Origin: Tropicibacter sp. Alg240-R139
GTDB taxonomy: Bacteria > Pseudomonadota > Alphaproteobacteria > Rhodobacterales > Rhodobacteraceae
DNA: 64,000 nucleotides
Assembly (NCBI RefSeq): GCF_900537075.1
Contig: NZ_UNRA01000001.1
Coordinates: forward strand, 1,326,191-1,390,190
Direction of reading: 5' to 3'
Below, piece after piece: positions 17,038 to 25,854 of the stretch (positions are counted from its first letter, which is position 1; each line of letters begins with the position of its first letter). The notes beneath the pieces were generated by a model that saw only the letters and a program-made list of their open reading frames with translations, was not told where the DNA came from and searched no databases. Both the position numbers and the translations under genes were made by a program.

Positions 17038-17067
17038 AAAAACGCCGCCTAAAACGGCGGCGTTTTT
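17038..17067. terminator. Rho-independent terminator
   Basis: AACGCCGCC and GGCGGCGTT arms (17041-17049 and 17056-17064) with A-tract before and T-tract after. It stops the minus-strand permease operon and can also act on the plus strand. Confidence 0.8.
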
Positions 17068-17069
17068 TG

Positions 17070-18374
17070 TTACTTCTCGGGGATCAATCCGCGCGGACTG
17101 AACCTGAGCACCAGTAGTAGGATCACACCCATCGTCAGCAATCGCATGTGCGCTGCACTGTCCAGAAGGTGGTCACGCAGCGCGCTGTCTTCGGCCATGC
17201 CGGACGTCAGAAGTTGCATCAACCAGATGCCCAATGGTTCAACTTGCACCCAGAGGAACCAGATTAGCATTGCGCCCAACACAGCACCAAAGTTGTTGCC
17301 CGAACCACCCACGATCACCATGACCCACACAAGAAAGGTAAAGCGCAGCGGGTTGTACGTGCCCGGTGTCAGCTGCCCATCCAGGGTCGTCATCATCGCG
17401 CCTGCAATACCGCAGACGGCCGAGCCCAGAACGAAAATCTGCAAGTGTCGTCGCGTGACATCCTTGCCCATTGCTTCGGCCGCAACCTCGTTGTCGCGAA
17501 TTGCGCGCATCATGCGACCCCAAGGGCTTTTGAGGGCCATCTGCGCCATCCAAAGCAGAACAAGCAGAACCACCATGAACAGAACCGAATACCCAAGTTT
17601 GACGTAGAGCGTAGACGCCATCACCGGATCTAGCCCCATGCCGGCAGCGCGTTCCACGAAAGAAGGATCGTTTTGCAGGTCAATCTCATAGGGAACCGGG
17701 CGGGGCAGGCCGATGACATTTTTCACGCCGCGCGCCAGCCAGTCCTCATTCTTGAGCACAGCGATGATGATCTCGGCAATGCCAAGCGTCGCAATCGCCA
17801 GATAGTCCGAGCGCAGGCCAAGCGCGGTCTTACCGATCAACCAGGCTGCGCCAGCGGCCAGCAATCCACCCGCGGGCCAAGCCAACAGAACCGGCAGGCC
17901 AAGGCCGCCGATGTTGCCTGCTGCCGCGGGATTGATTGCCTCAACCGCTGCCACGTTCGGATCAAAGACCGCGCGATAAACGACAAAGCCCACAACTAGA
18001 ACCGCCAGCATTGCAACCGTCCGGGCACGCCCTTTGGCCATCTTTTTCGAAATCATGACTGCCGCCGCAACAGTGGTCGCGCCAAGCAGCAAAGCCAGAA
18101 CGATGCCGAACCCACCGGCGCTCCAGGTCTCGGGGGTAAAGTCCCCGGCGATCAGCACCACAGCCAGACCGCCAAGCGCGACAAAGCCCATAACGCCGAC
18201 ATTGAATAGGCCGGCAAAGCCCCATTGCAGGTTCACCCCAATCGCCATGATGGCCGAGATGAGCCCCATGTTGATGATCAAAATGGCTGAGTTCCAGCTT
18301 TGCATGAACCCGGTCATGACGATCAGACCGGCGACAATGGCAAAAAGGCCGGTATTTTTGACTGTCTCGTTCAT
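17070..18374 (-). CDS. HAAT-family ABC transporter permease, LivM type (second transporter)
   Basis: 434 residues with about ten hydrophobic segments, longer than most LivM proteins because of an insert of about 80 residues rich in hydrophobic and Lys/Arg residues between the first and second permease halves (around residues 105-180). Family landmarks are NLQWGFAGLFNVGVMGFVALGG and RMMRAIRDNEVAAEAMGKD (the cytoplasmic ATPase contact). It overlaps the LivH-type stop by 4 bases and is the last gene of the operon, before a terminator. Confidence 0.95.
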   Translation of the reverse strand: MNETVKNTGLFAIVAGLIVMTGFMQSWNSAILIINMGLISAIMAIGVNLQWGFAGLFNVGVMGFVALGGLAVVLIAGDFTPETWSAGGFGIVLALLLGATTVAAAVMISKKMAKGRARTVAMLAVLVVGFVVYRAVFDPNVAAVEAINPAAAGNIGGLGLPVLLAWPAGGLLAAGAAWLIGKTALGLRSDYLAIATLGIAEIIIAVLKNEDWLARGVKNVIGLPRPVPYEIDLQNDPSFVERAAGMGLDPVMASTLYVKLGYSVLFMVVLLVLLWMAQMALKSPWGRMMRAIRDNEVAAEAMGKDVTRRHLQIFVLGSAVCGIAGAMMTTLDGQLTPGTYNPLRFTFLVWVMVIVGGSGNNFGAVLGAMLIWFLWVQVEPLGIWLMQLLTSGMAEDSALRDHLLDSAAHMRLLTMGVILLLVLRFSPRGLIPEK

Positions 18375-19381
18375 ACCGCTTTCCCCTTGAACAGACCGGT
18401 TGGTTTGAACAGCAGCACGATAAGCAGGATCACGAAACTGACCGCGAACTTATAATCCGTGCTGAGAAGTTGAGCGAGGCTCGAGGGTTCCAGGCTTTCA
18501 GGCAGCATGTATTTTGCGACCTTCTTCCAGGCATAGGTGATCGTCACTTCGGAAAACGCGATAACAAACCCACCCGCAATGGCCCCCAGCGGATTGCCCA
18601 AACCACCGACGATGGCCGAGGCAAAGATGGGCAACAGCAGCTGGAAATAGACAAAAGGCTTGAAGCTTTTGTCGAGGCCATAAAGCACACCCGCCGTCGC
18701 GGCCAATGCAGCCACAATCAACCAAGTGTACATCACCACACGTTCGGGGTTGATGCCCGAAAGTAGCGCCAGATCCTCGTTGTCCGAATAGGCGCGCATC
18801 GACTTTCCCGTACGGGTGCGGTTTAGGAACCAAAACAGCGCGATCACGCAGATCACCGCGACCACAACCGTGATGCCTTGGGTGGTCTTGATCGCCAAAC
18901 CTTCCTTCAGGCCAGTCATTGTCTTGAAGTCACGCGCCGAGATGATGAAACGTTCGCCGTCGGCAAAGCGCTGATCGCCGGGGCCGATGATGAAACGGAC
19001 AAGACCGTTCATGATGAACATGACGCCCATCGACACGATCACCAGGATCACCGGTTTGGCCTTTTGTTCGCGATAGAACTTGTACACCACACGGTCGGTG
19101 AACAGCAGCAAAGCCATGGTGCCCAGAATACCAAAGGGCAGGGCAAGCAAAGCGGTCGGCAACGGACCAAAGCTGATCCCGATACTTTGCATCCACCAGG
19201 TCACCAGAACAGTAACCATCGCGCCAAACGCCATGGTATCCCCATGGGCAAAGTTCGAGAACCGCAGAATGCCATAGATCAGCGTGACCCCAAGCGCACC
19301 CAGAGCCAATTGGCTGCCATAGGCGATCGCGGGGACCAGCACAAAGTTAGAAAGCGCCACGAGGGCGTTGAGGAAATCCAT
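18371..19381 (-). CDS. HAAT-family ABC transporter permease, LivH type (second transporter)
   Basis: 336 residues with about eight hydrophobic segments. The LivH landmark RFSNFAHGDTMAFGAM is near residues 41-56, and MRAYSDNEDLALLSGINPER is the cytoplasmic loop. Its ATG overlaps the stop of the small membrane protein upstream (TGATG), so the two are translationally coupled. Ends ATGA with the LivM-type gene. Confidence 0.95.
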   Translation of the reverse strand: MDFLNALVALSNFVLVPAIAYGSQLALGALGVTLIYGILRFSNFAHGDTMAFGAMVTVLVTWWMQSIGISFGPLPTALLALPFGILGTMALLLFTDRVVYKFYREQKAKPVILVIVSMGVMFIMNGLVRFIIGPGDQRFADGERFIISARDFKTMTGLKEGLAIKTTQGITVVVAVICVIALFWFLNRTRTGKSMRAYSDNEDLALLSGINPERVVMYTWLIVAALAATAGVLYGLDKSFKPFVYFQLLLPIFASAIVGGLGNPLGAIAGGFVIAFSEVTITYAWKKVAKYMLPESLEPSSLAQLLSTDYKFAVSFVILLIVLLFKPTGLFKGKAV

Positions 19382-19650
19382 CAGTTCGCCCCATTCGATT
19401 TAGCTGCCATGACCTTAGTCAGATTGTTCAAGATGCGATTGATGTCGCAGACGACACCTAAGAAAACTCCCCCGGCGAACACCAAAAACCCTTGGGTAAT
19501 GAGTGGAATTTTAGGACCAACCGGGAGACCATGAACCTCTGACGTTGTGATATCCAGTGACAAAAGGACTTTTAGCCCCAAGTAGATTGAAACCAGCCCA
19601 ATCGCGCAGAGGATGTAAGCCATGATCCGTCCAACATTCGTAAACAACAT
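19381..19650 (-). CDS. Small two-helix membrane protein within the HAAT operon, function unknown
   Basis: 89 residues. Two hydrophobic helices (about residues 9-30 and 48-69) are joined by a short polar loop and followed by a basic C-terminal tail (CDINRILNNLTKVMAAKS). No family recognised. It sits between the LivF-type ATPase (3 bases upstream) and the LivH-type permease (1-base overlap), so it is co-translated with the transporter. It may be an accessory subunit or an assembly factor, which is inference from position only. Atypical for HAAT operons. Confidence 0.8.
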   Translation of the reverse strand: MLFTNVGRIMAYILCAIGLVSIYLGLKVLLSLDITTSEVHGLPVGPKIPLITQGFLVFAGGVFLGVVCDINRILNNLTKVMAAKSNGAN

Positions 19651-19653
19651 CGA

Positions 19654-20367
19654 TCAGCCCCCCAAGAACGACTTGCGGACTTCGGGATCGGCCAACAGCT
19701 CTTTCCCGGTTCCGGTATAGGCGTTGCGGCCCTGGACCAGCACATAGCCCTTGTCGGCGATTTCCAGCGCCTGGCGGGCATTCTGCTCGACCATCAGGAT
19801 CGGAATGCCGGTGCGGCTGACCTCGATGATCCGATCGAAAAGTTCGTCCATGACGATAGGAGAGACACCAGCGGTGGGTTCGTCCAACATCAGCACCTTG
19901 GGCTGGGTCATCAGCGCGCGACCCACGGCCACCTGCTGACGCTGACCGCCCGACAGCTCTCCGGCGGCCTGATGGCGCTTGTCGCGCAGGATCGGAAACA
20001 GGGTATAGACCTGCTCCATCGTGTCCGAGATGTCGTCGGTGCGGATGAACGCCCCCATCTCAAGGTTCTCTTCAACGGTCATCGAGGTGAAGATGTTCGA
20101 GGTCTGCGGCACAAACCCCATGCCCTTGACCACGCGGTCTTGCGGGCTGAGCTTGGTGATGTCTTCGCCGTCCAGACGCACGGCGCCCTGACGGACGTCG
20201 AGCATCCCGAACACTGCTTTCATCGCGGTTGATTTACCGGCGCCATTGGGGCCGACGATCACGGCAATCTCGCCGGGGTTCACGGCGATGGTGCAGTCGT
20301 GCAGAATGTCCGGCCCCTTGCCATAACCACCGGTCATCGTGTCACCGATCAAAAAAGGTTCAGCCAT
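19654..20367 (-). CDS. HAAT-family ABC transporter ATP-binding protein, LivF type (second transporter)
   Basis: 237 residues, the normal length of LivF. Walker A GPNGAGKST and the signature LSGGQRQQVAVGRAL are present, and Walker B is VLMLDEPTAGVSP. The N-terminus (MAEPFLIGDTMTGGYGKGPDILHDC) overlaps the LivG-type stop by 8 bases. It powers the second transporter with the LivG-type subunit. Confidence 0.95.
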   Translation of the reverse strand: MAEPFLIGDTMTGGYGKGPDILHDCTIAVNPGEIAVIVGPNGAGKSTAMKAVFGMLDVRQGAVRLDGEDITKLSPQDRVVKGMGFVPQTSNIFTSMTVEENLEMGAFIRTDDISDTMEQVYTLFPILRDKRHQAAGELSGGQRQQVAVGRALMTQPKVLMLDEPTAGVSPIVMDELFDRIIEVSRTGIPILMVEQNARQALEIADKGYVLVQGRNAYTGTGKELLADPEVRKSFLGG

Positions 20368-21151
20368 CTGCGTTCTCCAACTGATCCTTGTTCTTCAGAC
20401 CGGTGCCCAGATAGGCCTCGATTACCTGGTCATTGGCTTTGATTTGCGCCAACGAGCCTTCGGCCAGAACCTTGCCCTCGGCCATACAGATGACGGGGCC
20501 GCAGATCTTGCCGATGAAATCCATGTCGTGCTCGATAACGACGAATGTGTATCCGCGTTCTTTGTTCAGACGCAGGATGGTGTCGCCAATCGTGTTCAAA
20601 AGCGTCCGGTTTACCCCGGCGCCGACCTCATCCAAAAAGACGATCTTGGCGTCCACCATCATGGTGCGGCCTAGTTCCAGCAGCTTTTTCTGACCGCCTG
20701 AAACCTGACCCGCCTTGTGGTCAGCCAGATGTTCGATGGTCAGGAACTCCAGCACTTCGTCCGCCTTGGCTCGCAAAGCACGCTCTTCATCCGCGATGCG
20801 TTTGCGGCCGAACCAGGTGTTCCAAAGTGCCTCACCTGATTGCGCGCCCGGAACCATCATCAGGTTCTCGCGACACGACATCGAGGAAAACTCATGCGCG
20901 ATCTGGAACGTCCGCAGCAGGCCCTTGTGAAACAGCTCATGTGGCGGCAGGCCGGTGATGTCTTCACCCGCCATGGTCACCTTGCCGCTAGTGGGCGGCA
21001 GGACTCCTGCAATCACGTTGAACAGTGTGGTTTTTCCAGCGCCATTCGGACCAATCAGCCCGGTAATGGAACCTTCGGCGATTTCAAGCGATGCACCGTC
21101 CACCGCCCGAGCTCCGCCAAAGTGCTTATGCACGTCTTCGACGACGATCAT
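20360..21151 (-). CDS. HAAT-family ABC transporter ATP-binding protein, LivG type (second transporter)
   Basis: 263 residues. Walker A GPNGAGKTT is at about 36-44 and the signature reads VSGGQKKLLELGRTMM. Walker B is KIVFLDEVGAGVN, where the usual DEPxAGL has Val in place of Pro, a small deviation from the family. The gene is separated from the binding protein upstream by 135 bases holding a hairpin at 21239-21261, which would lower ATPase expression relative to the receptor. Confidence 0.94.
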   Translation of the reverse strand: MIVVEDVHKHFGGARAVDGASLEIAEGSITGLIGPNGAGKTTLFNVIAGVLPPTSGKVTMAGEDITGLPPHELFHKGLLRTFQIAHEFSSMSCRENLMMVPGAQSGEALWNTWFGRKRIADEERALRAKADEVLEFLTIEHLADHKAGQVSGGQKKLLELGRTMMVDAKIVFLDEVGAGVNRTLLNTIGDTILRLNKERGYTFVVIEHDMDFIGKICGPVICMAEGKVLAEGSLAQIKANDQVIEAYLGTGLKNKDQLENADG

Positions 21152-21238
21152 GTTTTCCCCCGTCCGCTGGTTTTTGGCGCGGACCCCTTATTTGTTGGCC
21201 TCATCCGATTTTGAGGTGCGGCCTTCTGTCATCGAAAC

Positions 21239-21261
21239 AGCCCGGACACAAGATCCGGGCT
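21239..21261 (-). terminator. Hairpin after the binding-protein gene (partial terminator or mRNA stabiliser)
   Basis: AGCCCGGA and TCCGGGCT (8-base arms) lie downstream of the receptor gene on the minus strand. The T-run on that strand is weak (TGTTTC), which fits attenuation rather than full stop, so the ATPase and permease genes may still be reached. Confidence 0.5.
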
Positions 21262-21286
21262 GATCGTTTTTCAGGTCAAGTTCGCA

Positions 21287-22483
21287 TTAGCGGAATTTGA
21301 CGGTGGTGATTTTGCCATCCTTGATTTCGTACTGGCGATAGTTACCAGCCGACTCACCACCACCGATCAGTTCAACTGCGGTTGCGCCGACATAGTCGAC
21401 TTCGCCGCCGTCTTTCAGGATCTGCAACGCCTTGGCCAGTTCACCCGGATAGATTTTTTCACCCGGTGCGTTGGCCACATCCATCACCTTGCCGGCATAG
21501 TCGCCCGGCGCGCTGGAGTTTGCAGCCTGCATGGCCAGCATGATCAGCGCTGCGGCGTCATAGGATTCACCGACAAACGACGAAGTACCGTCAAAACCAG
21601 CGGCTTCACCCATCGAGATCATGGACGCAGCGCCTGGGCTGTCTGTGCCCGGCAACTGACCGGTCGAACCGTCGATTTCGGACCCAAAGTTCTCTTCCAG
21701 CTTGGCGCCGTACATGCCATCGGGGAAGTGGAACGTGTCGAATGCGCCTGAATCCAACGCAGCGCGCATCACGCCCGAACCGCCTTGGTCCACATAACCT
21801 GCGATCACCAGCTTTTCGCCGCCCGCTGCCGCCAGTGCGCCAACTTCAGCCGAATAGTCGGCTTTACCGTCTTCGTGTGCGGCCGAAATGGTCACGGTAC
21901 CGCCAGCAGCCTCAAACGCGCCCTGGAAGCTGTCTGCCAGACCCTTGCCATAGTCGTTGTTGGTATAGGTCAGCGCGACCTCTTTGATCCCCTGTTCCAT
22001 CAGAACTTCGGTCATCACGACGCCCTGACGGGCATCCGAGGGGGCCGTGCGGAAGAACAAGCCGTTGTCTTCGGCCGTCGACAGCGCGGGCGAGGTCGCC
22101 GAAGGCGAAATCATGACCATGCCGTTGGGCAGAGCAACGTTGGACAGGATCGCGCCGGTGACGCCCGAGCAGTCGCCGCCCACGATGCCGTTCACGCCAT
22201 CCGATGTGATCAGACGTTCAGCAGCAGCTGTGGCCGCGCCTGAGTCGATGCAGGTCGAATCCGCGCGGATCGGCGTGACGGTGGCCGCGTCCAGCAGCAG
22301 GCCGCTGTCGGTCGCTTCTTTCATCGCCAGTTCAGCAGCAGCCGCCATCGGCGGGGTCAGCGATTCAATCGGGCCGGTAAAGCCAAAGATGATACCCAGT
22401 TTAACTTCTTTGGCGTGACCGCCTGCCATTGCAGTGGTTGCCATCAGCGCAGTTGCCGCAGTTGCGGTGAGCAGCTTTTTCAT
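21287..22483 (-). CDS. Solute-binding protein of the second HAAT transporter
   Basis: 398 residues. Signal peptide MKKLLTATAATALMATTAMA precedes the Peripla_BP_6 domain, which opens KLGIIFGFTGPIESL. It is the first gene of the operon, about 135 bases before the LivG-type gene, with a hairpin in between. The ligand is not deducible; the family binds amino acids, amides, urea or aromatic acids. ATG 22483 is preceded by AACAAGGGAGTTAACCAT. Confidence 0.95.
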   Translation of the reverse strand: MKKLLTATAATALMATTAMAGGHAKEVKLGIIFGFTGPIESLTPPMAAAAELAMKEATDSGLLLDAATVTPIRADSTCIDSGAATAAAERLITSDGVNGIVGGDCSGVTGAILSNVALPNGMVMISPSATSPALSTAEDNGLFFRTAPSDARQGVVMTEVLMEQGIKEVALTYTNNDYGKGLADSFQGAFEAAGGTVTISAAHEDGKADYSAEVGALAAAGGEKLVIAGYVDQGGSGVMRAALDSGAFDTFHFPDGMYGAKLEENFGSEIDGSTGQLPGTDSPGAASMISMGEAAGFDGTSSFVGESYDAAALIMLAMQAANSSAPGDYAGKVMDVANAPGEKIYPGELAKALQILKDGGEVDYVGATAVELIGGGESAGNYRQYEIKDGKITTVKFR

Positions 22484-22652
22484 ATGGTTAACTCCCTTGT
22501 TGGAACGTCATCGTTCTGTGATCGACCCTAGGCAAGCTCTGCAAAAAAGAAAAGTCCTAACGATAACGTGTTTTTGCGTGGCGATCCTGTTTGGTTTCGA
22601 CCAATTTTGCACCAGATTGAGAGAGGAGTTCGCCAAAACGGAGGTATCACGG

Positions 22653-23750
22653 ATGTGGGTAAAGGTTGCGATTCTGCTAGTGATGAGTTTGGCACAGCCC
22701 ACCTTGGCGCAAACGCTGGACACGCGGGCGGGACCTGTTGAAGTGACGCAAATGATCGGCGGACTGGACACCCCTTGGGCCATCGGGGTTCTGCCGACAG
22801 GCGAATTCCTGATCACCGGGCGAGACGGTGACCTGCTGCATGTGCAGAACGGCAAGGCCACCAATATCTCGGGTGTACCCAAGGTTTATGCACGTGGCCA
22901 GGGCGGTCTGTTGGACGTCACCGTCGCCCGTGATTACACCCGCTCGCGCGAGATATTCCTGACCTATTCCAAGCGGCAGCGGGGTGGCACAGGCACGGCG
23001 CTGGCGGTGGCGCAGTTGGATGTTAACGGGCGAAGGTTGACCAATGTGCGCACAATCTTTGAGGCCGCAACAGGCGGCTCGGGCGGGCGACACTTTGGCA
23101 GCCGCGTGGTCGAAGGGAGCGACGGAACGCTGTTTGTCACTATCGGCGATCGCGGTGATCGTCCTTCGGCGCAGGACCGATCGAACCACAACGGCACCAT
23201 CGTGCGCATCAACCGCAATGGCACTGTGCCCCACGACAACCCATTTGTGGGGCAGGAGGGCATCCGGCCCGAGATCTGGTCGTATGGTCATCGCAATCCG
23301 CAAGGCGCGGGGCTGGATGCGCGCGGACGGCTTTGGACGTCGGAACATGGGGCCAAGGGCGGGGACGAGGTGAATGCCATCCGCAAGGGCGCAAACTATG
23401 GCTGGCCGGTCATTTCCTACGGCGTGCATTACTCGGGCGGCAAAATCGGCGAGGGGACATCAAAGCCCGGAATGGAGCAGCCCAAGCATTATTGGGATCC
23501 GTCCATCGCGCCGTCGGGTCTGATGGTTTATTCCGGCAAGCTTTGGTCTCAATGGCGTGGTGACTTGTTCGTGGGGTCGCTGAAATTCCACTATATCTCG
23601 CGCCTTGATGGTGACAGCGTTCGCGAGGTCGAGCAGCTTAAAGGTCCCGAAACCGAGCGGGTGCGCGATATCGTCGAAGCGCCCGATGGATCGATCTGGT
23701 TTATCTCTGTCGGGCAGGGTGCCGTTTACCGAATGACGCCTACACGGTAA
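22653..23750 (+). CDS. PQQ-dependent soluble aldose-sugar-dehydrogenase-like beta-propeller protein
   Basis: 365 residues from ATG 22653, which follows GGAGGTATCACGG. The longer frame overlaps the divergent binding-protein gene. A signal peptide (VAILLVMSLAQPTLAQ) precedes a glucose/sorbosone dehydrogenase domain with repeated beta-propeller blades. Family segments include RHFGSRVVEG, LFVTIGDRGDRPSAQD, IWSYGHRNPQGAGLD, EHGAKGGDEVNAI and NYGWPVISYG. E. coli YliI is the nearest characterised type. It would oxidise an aldose in the periplasm with PQQ, though many family members have no proven activity. No PQQ-synthesis gene is in the window. Confidence 0.9.
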   Translation: MWVKVAILLVMSLAQPTLAQTLDTRAGPVEVTQMIGGLDTPWAIGVLPTGEFLITGRDGDLLHVQNGKATNISGVPKVYARGQGGLLDVTVARDYTRSREIFLTYSKRQRGGTGTALAVAQLDVNGRRLTNVRTIFEAATGGSGGRHFGSRVVEGSDGTLFVTIGDRGDRPSAQDRSNHNGTIVRINRNGTVPHDNPFVGQEGIRPEIWSYGHRNPQGAGLDARGRLWTSEHGAKGGDEVNAIRKGANYGWPVISYGVHYSGGKIGEGTSKPGMEQPKHYWDPSIAPSGLMVYSGKLWSQWRGDLFVGSLKFHYISRLDGDSVREVEQLKGPETERVRDIVEAPDGSIWFISVGQGAVYRMTPTR

Positions 23751-23773
23751 GATGCTTCTTAGGGGGTATTGTT

Positions 23774-24187
23774 ATGAAACTGATTTCTTACGCGCTTGCG
23801 CTGATCCTGTTGCCCATGGCCGCTTGGGCCCAAGACAGTCGGTTTGACAGCCACGACGCCTATGTCCGCTTTATAGATAACAAAATTATGAGCCGCGATT
23901 TCATCCCGCTGATCACCCAAATGGGCGGCAGGGATGAATACACACCGGAACAGATGAATTCGGCCAACGCCCGATTGTTGAACGCCATGCCGTTCGATTT
24001 TGAGGAAACTGCGCTTATCAAGAAAGTTGATCTGGGCAATGGTTTCAGCCAGGAAATGCGCGCCTATTGGAATAACCGGACCAGCTATGTCTTTTTCTAT
24101 GCGTTCCTGCATCAAAACACGGACGAGTTGATCGTGCTCAAGTTCAGCCTGAACACCAATTCAGAAAAGATCTTCGACAAATTCTAG
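23774..24187 (+). CDS. Small secreted protein of unknown function
   Basis: 137 residues with a clear signal peptide (MKLISYALALILLPMAAWAQ). The mature part is about 117 residues, mixed helix/strand by composition, with no cysteines and no motif I recognise. It follows the sugar dehydrogenase by 23 bases in the same direction and may share its message. It ends inside the 3' end of the convergent GNAT gene (4-base overlap). Confidence 0.75.
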   Translation: MKLISYALALILLPMAAWAQDSRFDSHDAYVRFIDNKIMSRDFIPLITQMGGRDEYTPEQMNSANARLLNAMPFDFEETALIKKVDLGNGFSQEMRAYWNNRTSYVFFYAFLHQNTDELIVLKFSLNTNSEKIFDKF

Positions 24188-24681
24188 GGGCGGTTCAGCT
24201 CATAGTAGTCTGTGTCGCACCACTCGATTCCACCGTAGTGGAAGTTGGCCTTTTCCTGCCGCGTTCTGCGAAACCCGAGTCTTGTCAAAAGCCGCCCCGA
24301 GGCGACGTTGCGCGGATCACATTCTGCCGTGACAACCGGTTCAGTATCAAACCGCCGGAAAGCATGCGGAAGGAAAGCTGACAGCGCCTCAAACGCCAAT
24401 CCCTGACGCCAATACGCCGGATGCAGGATATATCCGATTTCTGGTCTGCGCCACATCCCGGCCTTCCCTATACACCGGTCCTGATGCTCAACGACAAGGT
24501 CATAGCTGCGCGCCGGATCCTGTTTCATCAGCCTGGCCAGAAATGCAGCCGTCGTATTCAAGTCGTCATAAGCTGGCCGATCCCAGAAGCGCATAGCAAC
24601 AGGATCGGAGAAGATGTCGTGCAGGTCGTTCAGATCATCGGCCCGGGCGGGTCGCAGCAACAGTCTGGCGGTCTCGATCAC
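24184..24681 (-). CDS. GNAT-family N-acetyltransferase (RimJ type)
   Basis: 165 residues from GTG 24681, chosen because the first residues VIETARLLLRPARADD match the usual family start and the GTG overlaps the regulator stop (GTGA), implying coupling. A longer frame to 24750 is within the upstream gene. The acetyl-CoA-binding segment is PAYWRQGLAFEALSAFL, and RLLTRLGFRRT closes the fold. Substrate unknown; family members acetylate small amines or protein N-termini. It ends 4 bases over the small secreted-protein gene on the other strand. Confidence 0.85.
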   Translation of the reverse strand: MIETARLLLRPARADDLNDLHDIFSDPVAMRFWDRPAYDDLNTTAAFLARLMKQDPARSYDLVVEHQDRCIGKAGMWRRPEIGYILHPAYWRQGLAFEALSAFLPHAFRRFDTEPVVTAECDPRNVASGRLLTRLGFRRTRQEKANFHYGGIEWCDTDYYELNRP

Positions 24682-25682
24682 ACTGACAGACGCGACGCCT
24701 GGGCACCGCGTTCGCGGTAGGGCGTCGTGTTGTAATGCGCGCGATAGCATTTTGAAAAATGGCTGGGCGATGCAAAGCCACAGGCCAACGCCACATTGAT
24801 CACGCTCATATCCGTCTGCATCAGCAGATTGCGCGCCTTCTGCAACCGCAGCTCCATATAATAGCGTTTGGGCGAGCGGTTCAGGTAGCGTCGGAACAGG
24901 CGTTCCAACTGCCGGGTCGACATGCCAACATCTTTGGCCAGGATCGAGGGGCTTATCGGTTCCTCGATGTTCTTTTCCATCATCTGAATGACCTGGCTAA
25001 GCTTGGGATGCCGCACACCGATTCGCGTGGGTGTCGACAAACGCTGTGTGTCCTGGTCGGTACGGATCGAGGAATAGATCATCTGATCAGCCACCGCATT
25101 GGCCAACTCTTCGCCGTGATCTTCGGCGATCATCTTCAGCAACAAATCAATCGAAGACGTACCGCCTGCGGTGGTCATCCGGTTGCCTTCAATCAGGAAT
25201 ACGGATTTGGTCAGCTCAACCTCATCGAACTCTTCGGCAAAGCTGTCTGCGTTTTCCCAGTGGATCGTCGCCTTTTTACCATCCAGAAGGCCCGCCTTGG
25301 CCATCGTGTAGGCACCGGTACAAAGGCCGGCAATCTTGAGCCCCTTGCGAGCTTCGCGACGCAACCAATTCAACACCTTTTTGGTCGTAGATATCTGCAC
25401 ATCTACGCCGCCACAGACCAAAATCACATCATCGCGGCCCAGCTCGATCAGCTCGCTGTCTAGCTTGAAAGTGGTCCCCGCCGAGCAGCTGACCACATCA
25501 CCGCCTTCGCCCATCAAAATCCAGCTGTAAAGCGCACGGTTCGACATCCGGTTTGCGATCCGAAGACTGTCGAGTGCCGAAGCAAAGGACAGCATCGAAA
25601 ACTTGTCCAATAGGACAAAGACGAACCGTTTCGGTTTGGTCTGATCGGTGTCCACTTCGACAACTTGGCGTTGCTCTTGCAT
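24678..25682 (-). CDS. GlxA/GbdR-like transcriptional regulator (DJ-1/PfpI domain plus AraC HTH)
   Basis: 334 residues. An N-terminal DJ-1/PfpI-like domain (residues about 18-190) contains the elbow IAGLCTGAYTMAKAG. The C-terminal AraC HTH (residues about 225-325) contains GMSTRQLERLFRRYLNRSP and FASPSHFSKCYRAHYNTTP. This architecture matches GbdR/CdhR regulators of glycine-betaine and carnitine use, which sense a quaternary amine. No such catabolic gene is next to it here, so the target is uncertain. Coupled to a downstream GNAT by GTGA. Confidence 0.88.
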   Translation of the reverse strand: MQEQRQVVEVDTDQTKPKRFVFVLLDKFSMLSFASALDSLRIANRMSNRALYSWILMGEGGDVVSCSAGTTFKLDSELIELGRDDVILVCGGVDVQISTTKKVLNWLRREARKGLKIAGLCTGAYTMAKAGLLDGKKATIHWENADSFAEEFDEVELTKSVFLIEGNRMTTAGGTSSIDLLLKMIAEDHGEELANAVADQMIYSSIRTDQDTQRLSTPTRIGVRHPKLSQVIQMMEKNIEEPISPSILAKDVGMSTRQLERLFRRYLNRSPKRYYMELRLQKARNLLMQTDMSVINVALACGFASPSHFSKCYRAHYNTTPYRERGAQASRLSV

Positions 25683-25854
25683 GGCTCAGTCTTCCTTATC
25701 TGCAGGCGCCGTTTGAGTCTGAGTGTTTTGCGGCGCATTAGGCACCATGCTCAGAGCTTAATTCTCACGTCAAGAGCCGCAAATCGTATATGGCCTCTCA
25801 TCCGCGCATTTTGTATAGAGGCACCCTGAGAATACCTTAGCGGAGATTAAAGCT

